Positions 58,307 through 64,000 of a stretch of 64,000 bases of DNA are shown here, piece after piece (position 1 is the stretch's first letter; every line of letters begins with the position of its first letter). Source of the DNA: Kalmanozyma brasiliensis GHG001 (lineage: Eukaryota; Basidiomycota; Ustilaginomycetes; Ustilaginales); assembly GCF_000497045.1 (NCBI RefSeq), contig NW_015961965.1, positions 66,779 through 130,778 on the forward strand, given 5' to 3'. The notes under the pieces are model-generated. The model saw only the letters and a list, made by a program, of their open reading frames with translations. It had not been told where the DNA came from and ran no database searches. Position numbers and translations under genes: made by a program.

Positions 58307-58786
58307 AGTGAGCTCATGTGACGTGTGAACAATATATTTGTTGCAATAGCTGTCAGCTTGTTGGTGTGTGATAAAGACAATGGTGGGTAGTGGGGTCGCA
58401 ACGGCGTGTGAAGGTGGGAATGGTGCTCTTTGTGTGAACGACTTTGTGTGGAAGCGAATCAACAACAAGTCCGCATGTAACAGCGGTGAATGCAACAGCT
58501 CCCACGACGTGTTTGCGACCCGCTTTCGACGCTGATGAAGAGGTGGGAAGCCCCACATCCCATCTTGCGCTTTGTTATCGTATATTGTCATCTCGGCCCT
58601 TTTCATCTTGCTTTCTCATGTATGCGCGATGTGTGATGGGACAGATTCGCTATGAGACGACGCCCCCGGAAGGGGCTATCAATCTTCGGGGTAAGCCTGT
58701 CAAAGGGTATAAGATCGCTCACAGACTCCTCGGTGTTCTGATCGATCACACTCACAGCATGCTCTCGATGCCGCTTCCCTCCGACG
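58307..58786. other. Intergenic region
   Basis: Lies between the chitinase stop and the start of the dehydrogenase-like gene; both genes are on the plus strand. No TATA box or repeat could be recognised and no gene is seen. Confidence 0.5.
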
Positions 58787-59731
58787 ATGCTCAAAGTGGC
58801 CGTTCTTCCCTCGTCGGAGAACTGCCTGCCGGTCTCGACCCTCATCTCGTCCCTCCCTTATGACCTCGCCTCCTCGCTGCACGTCCAATCCTCCGCCGAC
58901 AGCTCGACCATAGCGCTGCTGTGGCTACCTACCCTGGCCTTGGGCAATACTTCCTCTGCCCTTCGTGCAGTGCTCTCAACCGCGCCCAACATCCGTTTCG
59001 TTCAGCTGCCAATGACGGGCGTGGACGACTTTCTCCCCCTCATGCGCGAGCTCAGAACTTCAGGTAGGGAGGTGGTGTGGTGCTGTGCCAAGGGCTGCTA
59101 TGGGGGCGTGGTGGCGGAGCATGCTCTCGCCCTTTGTCTGGGCCTGCTGAGGGGCTTGCATCGCTCCCCGCCGGCGGCGGGGAGAGAGGTGGAGTCGATG
59201 ATCGGCAGACGCGTGGTGATCATCGGTGCTGGCTCTATCGGTGTACGCGTTCGCACCCTCTTACACCCTTTCGAGTGCCAGGCCAGCACAACGACATCGT
59301 CCACGACGAAAGAGCAGCTGCTTCAAGCGCTGGCCTTGGCAGAGGTCGTGTTCATCACTTGCCCCCTGACACCCACAACCCGCGGTCTGTTCGATGAGAC
59401 CCTCTTCGCGGCTATGCCCGCCAGCTGCGTGTTAGTCAACGTAGCGCGCGGCGAGATCGTCGACACTCGAGCGATGATCTCCGCCCTTCAAGAAGGGAGA
59501 TTGAAAGGCGCCGCGCTGGACATCGTCTCCTACCCCTCAGTTGGCAGGGAGGAGCAGGAGAGGGAAGTGCAAGAGCTGGTGCAGAGGGGGAAGCTTCTTC
59601 TGACGCCTCACTCGGCGATACCGACTCAAATGATCCCGGCGCTGCTGGGCGAGAGGATCAGACATAATCTGGAGGTCATGGTAAACGGCGGGACGTTTGC
59701 GGGTCAGGTGGATGTAGAGACAGGTTACTGA
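58787..59731 (+). CDS. D-2-hydroxyacid-dehydrogenase-like protein with an altered catalytic site
   Basis: NAD(P)-binding protein of the D-isomer 2-hydroxyacid dehydrogenase superfamily; 314 residues, intronless. The Rossmann motif GAGSIG lies at 147-152. FITCPLTPTTRGLFD (189-203) and LVNVARGEIVD (216-226, catalytic Arg 221) are typical, as is LLTPHSA with catalytic His at about 275. In active members a Glu follows the GAALDV block (as in D-x-x-x-x-E-P). Here the sequence is GAALDIVSYPSVGREEQ, with Tyr-Pro where Glu-Pro is expected, so the Glu that polarises the His may be lost or supplied by the later EE. The N-terminal substrate domain is short. Substrate unknown. Convergent with the PPR-like gene, 77 bases apart. 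Confidence 0.85.
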   Translation: MLKVAVLPSSENCLPVSTLISSLPYDLASSLHVQSSADSSTIALLWLPTLALGNTSSALRAVLSTAPNIRFVQLPMTGVDDFLPLMRELRTSGREVVWCCAKGCYGGVVAEHALALCLGLLRGLHRSPPAAGREVESMIGRRVVIIGAGSIGVRVRTLLHPFECQASTTTSSTTKEQLLQALALAEVVFITCPLTPTTRGLFDETLFAAMPASCVLVNVARGEIVDTRAMISALQEGRLKGAALDIVSYPSVGREEQEREVQELVQRGKLLLTPHSAIPTQMIPALLGERIRHNLEVMVNGGTFAGQVDVETGY

Positions 59732-59808
59732 TCAAGCTCATTCTGTCAAAAACGTGTGATGCATGTGTGTGATTGAAATGCTGAGCAACGAATCCAATGA
59801 GGTGGGTT

Positions 59809-62800
59809 TCACGACTTCTTTGCTTTCTCCTCCGCTTTCTTCTCTGCCAGTGCCGAGTTGCGACGCCTAGCGATCAAGCCGACCGTCTTGATACGCGGTC
59901 CCCTGTAGGGGGAGAATGCGCCTGTTTCCGCTTTGCTTTTCCGTTCCTTGTTGTCATTCTGCAGCAGATCGGGCACAGCAACTCTGGAGTCCGCATCAGC
60001 CGTGGCGATGGAACAGTGGGTTGGGATCCATCGATAGGCGATGGGGATATCAAGGCTCAGCGCTTCCATGTCCAACAGAATGCGCACGAGGAATGCGTCG
60101 GGTGGCAGAGATGTGCGTCGACCGCGAGAGTTCCAGCCGATGCGAGCGACGACTGCTTCCAAGAGCTGGTTGGTGGAGCGCAGGTGCAGGTTCTCGACAA
60201 ATGTGACACGATCGGGCTGCTCGGAGGTGCTCGCCTCCGGGACGATGCCTCCACTGATCGCTTCCGGACGTGCAAGAGAGTCGCAAGGATCCGCTGACCA
60301 AAGAGGAGATGAGCTCCTCTCGTACGCGGCTCGCCTGTGGCCACGGCGAAGCTGTGACAGAAGTTCAGAACGCGGTCTGTAGTTCCTGCTGCGCTGCACC
60401 ATGCCTACTCGACGACCGAAGACACCCAGCAGCGCGTCGTAGAACCTCGAGTCAGGTTGCACTCTCGAGGCCTCTTCAGCGTCCGCAGCAGCCACAGTGG
60501 GCAGTGTCTCGCTTTGATCCTTGCGCATCCAGCTCTCCACCCTCTTGCGTCGCCAACTCGACAGCTTCTGCGACATCTGCCAGTGGTAGACGAGGAAGGC
60601 ATACTCTCGCTTGGCCAAGAGCTGTGCAGCCCTCCAACGAAGACCCTCTCCGAGCTCGCCTGCGCCGGGACTCGTGCTTCCATTTGGCCCGAGTCCTCCA
60701 GTATTTGAGCCGCGACGAAGCGAGGCGGCGATGTTCCAGCCTCTGGCGTACTGTCGATGAGCGGTGAGCTTCGAAGACCTTTGCGGAGCTGTTCGCGATC
60801 TGCCAAGGGAGAGCCGCTGCCGGAGCCTTCGCGGCACGGGTGCGACCTTTGGCGCCTTTGCCGCTTCGTTGGCCAAGACGCTCATGAGGATGGTGGCAGC
60901 CTCGACAGGAATCTTCCAAGGAACCGCGGCAACGTCGTTGGTGGGCGACTGCAGCTCGCTCTGCAAGCTGGTTCGCTTGATGAGACGCCAGATGCGCAAC
61001 ACCAGGCCCGTCTTGCCGGCTTTGGCAGCGAGGTTGAGCGACGCTGTCAAGACGTGCGGGTTGAGGATGGCGTGCCTGGAAGCCTGGTTCGCTTTAGGTC
61101 GCAATGTCGCATCCCTGTGAAGCTGCAGCGGATCTGTGGCACGTTGGCGTCCGTGGCGCTTCTTGTCGAGCGCGGGATAGATACGCATGACCAGTTCCTT
61201 GACGCCGATGTGGCCGGGCTCGTGGCGGTAGCGACGCAAGAACATGGACGATGCAGTCACATACTGCAGAAGCGAGACTAGGCGGTAGGAGTCGGCCTGG
61301 ACCACGGCATTGTCGATCTGCTGGAGCATGGGTCTGATCGGTTGAGATCCAGTCTTGGCCTCCGGAGCAGCATCCTTGTTCGACTCGGACTGACCAGCGA
61401 CGGTCCCTGGCGCGCCAAGGTGCGGTTGTTCTGGACGCGTGGTGGTCATGACGGCGCGTGCCAGCGCTTCGTAACGCTGTGTGGTGGCCTGACGCAAGAT
61501 CGTGTTGAAGGTGACCGCGTCTGGCTCCAAGGATGGTTGACGACGCTGGGTCATATGCTGAAAGACCTCTTTGCAGGTGGATGGCGATCTGAGAACGGAC
61601 AAGGCGTAGTGGACAAGCTGATTGTAGACCGCAATGCCCAGAGGTGGCCTGACGACGGGATTGCCTCCGATGAGCAGGCTGCCAGCAGAGCGCGTCTGTC
61701 CATCTGGTAGTGATCGCATATATTCGCCTAGGAAGTATCGGATGAGCTGTGCTGCATCTTGCAGCTTGCGCTTTTCTGCAGCATCGAGTGCTGCCGTGGG
61801 ATTGTCGAGCAGCGTCGTCTTCTCGAAACGACAGCACGCCGAAAGGATCCAAGCGATCTCGGGAGCGCTGGCCATCGGGGGCAAAGGCAGACGACCGCCA
61901 CGAACTAGGCGTAAGAGCTCGACGAGCGAGTCGGCATACTCGCCACGCTTCGTCTGCAAGGCGTGCTTTTCGTGATCAGAGAGCTGAGACAAAAGGTCAG
62001 GCTGGATACGGTTCAAGAGCTCTTCGAGTTGCTGCAAGGAGCGTGTGATCTCGCGAAGAGCTTGCGAGCTGGGCTTGCCGATCTCAACGATCAGAGCAGC
62101 TTGCCTTCGAAGCAAGGGGTGTGGTCGCCGTACTTGACGGTGAGCATTCCACCAAGCTCGAAGTTCGGCAGCGAACGTCTGCACGGCTAAGAAGGGCTGG
62201 CCAGAGGCAATCATAGCTCGGATCAGAGCCGTCTGCGAAGTTGTGGATCTGGCCATTTGGCTGATGTGCATGGCAGCTGCCAGAGAGATTGCAGCGTCGA
62301 GATGTTGCTGGGACTCGAAGCGGCGCGTGGGTCGAGGACTATATGGAGACGGCGCCAGTGTCAATTGCGAGATGACTTGTTGTGTGATGAGCAAGAGATC
62401 GGCTGGTGAGGACGATGCTATTGTTGGACTCGGATCATCGCTCGGAGCGGAAGTACCTTGAGCTTGAGACTTGGGCTCGACGTCCAGAGCTGGGCCTGGG
62501 CTCCAACGAAGCTTTACGAAGAGATGGCGGATGACGTTGGCGGCTGCGATTGGCTGACCCGCGGCAGAGAGGTAGAGAGCGCAGTCGGAGACGGTTTCCG
62601 AGATGGAGGCACGAGCTGCTCTCGAGTGCGAGCGCGATGTTATGCGGCAAGCTTGCAAGACAAGACGCCGACACCGCTTGACGAGAGCGTCGGCATCTGC
62701 GATCTGATCGTGCTGCACTGAACGGCGTAAAGCAGAGCATTTGCGACGTAACGACGACAGAGCGGCGACTGAAGCCTCAAATTGGTCTGAAGCTGGTATG

Positions 62801-63390
62801 ACCGATGGGCCCTCGTCCTGTGTTGGCTCTGTGGCTAGTATTTCTGCTTCTAGATGACTATTGGCATCCTGTTGGATTAGATCGTTTGATTGAGGGTGGT
62901 CGATGAAGTGGTGTGGTGGCTCGTAGTGGTGGCGCAAGAAGGTGAAATTTGGCTCGTGCTGGCCAGGGAAGTGTGGCTCGTTGTCAGTATGAGCTGTGAG
63001 AGACTGCTGCTGTGCAGCGGCGGCGGCGGCGGCGGCGGCGACAGCGCTCGTCGGTGCGAGGGATGATTTGGATCGAGCGAAGGTGTTGTGAGTGAACTCG
63101 AGACAAGATGGTGGGTAGAGGAAAGAGAGGTGATGCGAGTTGATGCGCTGAGACACAGAGTGACTGTGCGTACCGAGCGACGATGACGGAGCTGAAATTG
63201 AAGATGATGCAGCCTGAGGTGGTATTGGTGGTATTGGTGGTGGAGAGGGCGCGCTCGAGGCAATCATGGGAAGCCTCGAGGGGCCAGCGACATTGTGTGG
63301 AGGCAGCTGAGCTCGAGCTGTACGATGTGAGGGACAAGCTCGACGACCACACGCATCGAGTGCGCTGGAGAGGGAGCCCTTGTGACGCAT
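59809..63390 (-). CDS. Large PPR-like protein, probably mitochondrial
   Basis: The first ATG of the frame is at 63390 (MRHKGSLSSALDACGRRAC), giving 1193 residues. The N-terminus is basic and free of acids over about 40 residues, like a mitochondrial presequence, then Pro/Ser-rich, with an Ala9 tract coded by a GCx repeat (about 63014-63050). From about residue 190 on the protein is mostly helical. Pentatricopeptide-type helices are recognisable at about 620-655 (PDAVTFNTILRQATTQRYEALARAV) and 775-805 (HVLTASLNLAAKAGKTGLVLRIWRL). The order and size fit fungal mitochondrial PPR or TPR proteins for RNA processing or translation, but I cannot name the member. The C-terminal end is basic (EKKAEEKAKKS). 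Confidence 0.75.
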   Translation of the reverse strand: MRHKGSLSSALDACGRRACPSHRTARAQLPPHNVAGPSRLPMIASSAPSPPPIPPIPPQAASSSISAPSSSLGTHSHSVSQRINSHHLSFLYPPSCLEFTHNTFARSKSSLAPTSAVAAAAAAAAAQQQSLTAHTDNEPHFPGQHEPNFTFLRHHYEPPHHFIDHPQSNDLIQQDANSHLEAEILATEPTQDEGPSVIPASDQFEASVAALSSLRRKCSALRRSVQHDQIADADALVKRCRRLVLQACRITSRSHSRAARASISETVSDCALYLSAAGQPIAAANVIRHLFVKLRWSPGPALDVEPKSQAQGTSAPSDDPSPTIASSSPADLLLITQQVISQLTLAPSPYSPRPTRRFESQQHLDAAISLAAAMHISQMARSTTSQTALIRAMIASGQPFLAVQTFAAELRAWWNAHRQVRRPHPLLRRQAALIVEIGKPSSQALREITRSLQQLEELLNRIQPDLLSQLSDHEKHALQTKRGEYADSLVELLRLVRGGRLPLPPMASAPEIAWILSACCRFEKTTLLDNPTAALDAAEKRKLQDAAQLIRYFLGEYMRSLPDGQTRSAGSLLIGGNPVVRPPLGIAVYNQLVHYALSVLRSPSTCKEVFQHMTQRRQPSLEPDAVTFNTILRQATTQRYEALARAVMTTTRPEQPHLGAPGTVAGQSESNKDAAPEAKTGSQPIRPMLQQIDNAVVQADSYRLVSLLQYVTASSMFLRRYRHEPGHIGVKELVMRIYPALDKKRHGRQRATDPLQLHRDATLRPKANQASRHAILNPHVLTASLNLAAKAGKTGLVLRIWRLIKRTSLQSELQSPTNDVAAVPWKIPVEAATILMSVLANEAAKAPKVAPVPRRLRQRLSLGRSRTAPQRSSKLTAHRQYARGWNIAASLRRGSNTGGLGPNGSTSPGAGELGEGLRWRAAQLLAKREYAFLVYHWQMSQKLSSWRRKRVESWMRKDQSETLPTVAAADAEEASRVQPDSRFYDALLGVFGRRVGMVQRSRNYRPRSELLSQLRRGHRRAAYERSSSPLWSADPCDSLARPEAISGGIVPEASTSEQPDRVTFVENLHLRSTNQLLEAVVARIGWNSRGRRTSLPPDAFLVRILLDMEALSLDIPIAYRWIPTHCSIATADADSRVAVPDLLQNDNKERKSKAETGAFSPYRGPRIKTVGLIARRRNSALAEKKAEEKAKKS

Positions 63391-64000
63391 GGGCGTATCA
63401 TCTGCCGAGGACGAGAGCAAGCGTCACGCTCTCTGTCCTGGTCTCGATGATGCTGTGGGCTGAGGAAAGAAGCAGCGGGCTATCTTACGAGATGCATGGA
63501 GCTTTTGTATATGAGCGCGGCCTGGCGTTGACAGGGTCCGCAAGTATCAGAGATGTGTCCTGATGATGCTGATCATGGAAAGTATGCTGAGAGTCAGGAA
63601 ACACCGAAGTAAGGAACGCGCTTGCTGGCAAAGCGAATCCTCGATTGATGATTGATGTGTTGCAAATGGTCGAGGACGATCGAGATTTGCTGAGTCTCCA
63701 CGATGCTGTGCGATGCGATGTGACCGTGCTTAGTGTGATGGATGAGGGTGCTGAGCAACACTTTGAGAGCAATGTGAGGATGATTGCAAAGCGCTGCCCA
63801 ATGACCAAAAAGGGCCGACCCACCTTTCTTCTCAAAAAGTCACACACGGAACAGCCAATCCCTCGCCCCGACCCTGTCCACCCGAGCAGAGCATGGCTAA
63901 GCCAACACTGACCGAGTTCCGCGGTTGCTTCTTCACAGGGCCGCTTGTTTGACGCTATATAAACGCAATAAGTGTTCTCCTCATGCATCTTCGGGGGTTT
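63391..64000. other. Window end, promoter side of the PPR-like gene
   Basis: Short frames on both strands, none with a domain. A CTATATAAAC element on the plus strand at about 63955-63964 looks like the TATA box of a gene that starts beyond the window; the minus strand has no such box near the PPR-like start. Confidence 0.4.

Noticed and set aside
1..64000. CRISPR array, prophage, plasmid origin or bacterial operon
   Set aside because: The window is fungal nuclear DNA with introns and eukaryotic gene families; no regular spacer array or phage gene was seen.

Overview
The window looks like nuclear DNA of a basidiomycete fungus, most likely a smut-type yeast or smut (Ustilaginomycotina). The reasons are GC-rich, mostly intronless long genes; short introns with GTAAGT or GTACGT donors in a few small genes; a strictly fungal gene set (PMT1, CDC14, SEC63, UBA1, a Tlg2-type syntaxin, MAM33, GH18 chitinase, complex I subunits); and a secreted Kex2-type repeat protein of the kind known from smuts. 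The species cannot be fixed from the sequence alone. The assembly has two N gaps (6295-6316 and 18508-18519); the second one breaks a real gene.

Layout. 1-2723: a spliced minus-strand gene of unknown function with a TATA box. 2724-7885: a gene-poor stretch with a G27 run, an N gap and a degenerate tandem repeat of about 172 bp. 7886-17550: mannose-6-phosphate isomerase, an unknown membrane protein, the KEOPS subunit CGI121, a four-exon NDUFB7 gene and a two-exon KGD4/MRPS36 gene that share a 247-bp divergent promoter, and a DUF4211 protein. 17857-31105: TLG2 (gapped), PMT1, a steryl-ester-hydrolase-like lipase, SEC63, and a long protein with a PITH domain at the N-terminus and a CENP-T-like histone fold at the C-terminus. 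31550-33730: a secreted repeat protein with many Kex2 sites and eight copies of a C-x3-P-x2-C motif. 34470-43599: MAM33, a Nop13-like RRM protein with an interrupted second RRM, mitochondrial prolyl-tRNA synthetase, a short/branched-chain-type acyl-CoA dehydrogenase and a three-exon SDR. 44264-54011: CDC14, UBA1 and a fungal NTF2-like protein. 54012-56668: a second gene-poor stretch with inverted repeats. 56669-63390: a secreted GH18 chitinase, a D-2-hydroxyacid-dehydrogenase-like protein that lacks the usual catalytic Glu, and a PPR-like protein.

How the genes relate. There is no biosynthetic gene cluster. Several genes fall into shared cellular themes: mannose supply and ER protein O-mannosylation (PMI, PMT1) with ER translocation (SEC63) and TGN/endosome fusion (TLG2), all of which serve secreted products such as the repeat protein and the chitinase; mitochondrial function (NDUFB7, KGD4, MAM33, ProRS, acyl-CoA dehydrogenase, the PPR-like protein); and mitosis or protein turnover (CENP-T-like, CDC14, UBA1).

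The observations most worth following are the PITH-CENP-T-like fusion, the secreted Cys-motif repeat protein, the Ser/Asp insertion inside RRM2 of the Nop13-like protein, and the tandem-repeat gene desert at 6.5-7.1 kb.
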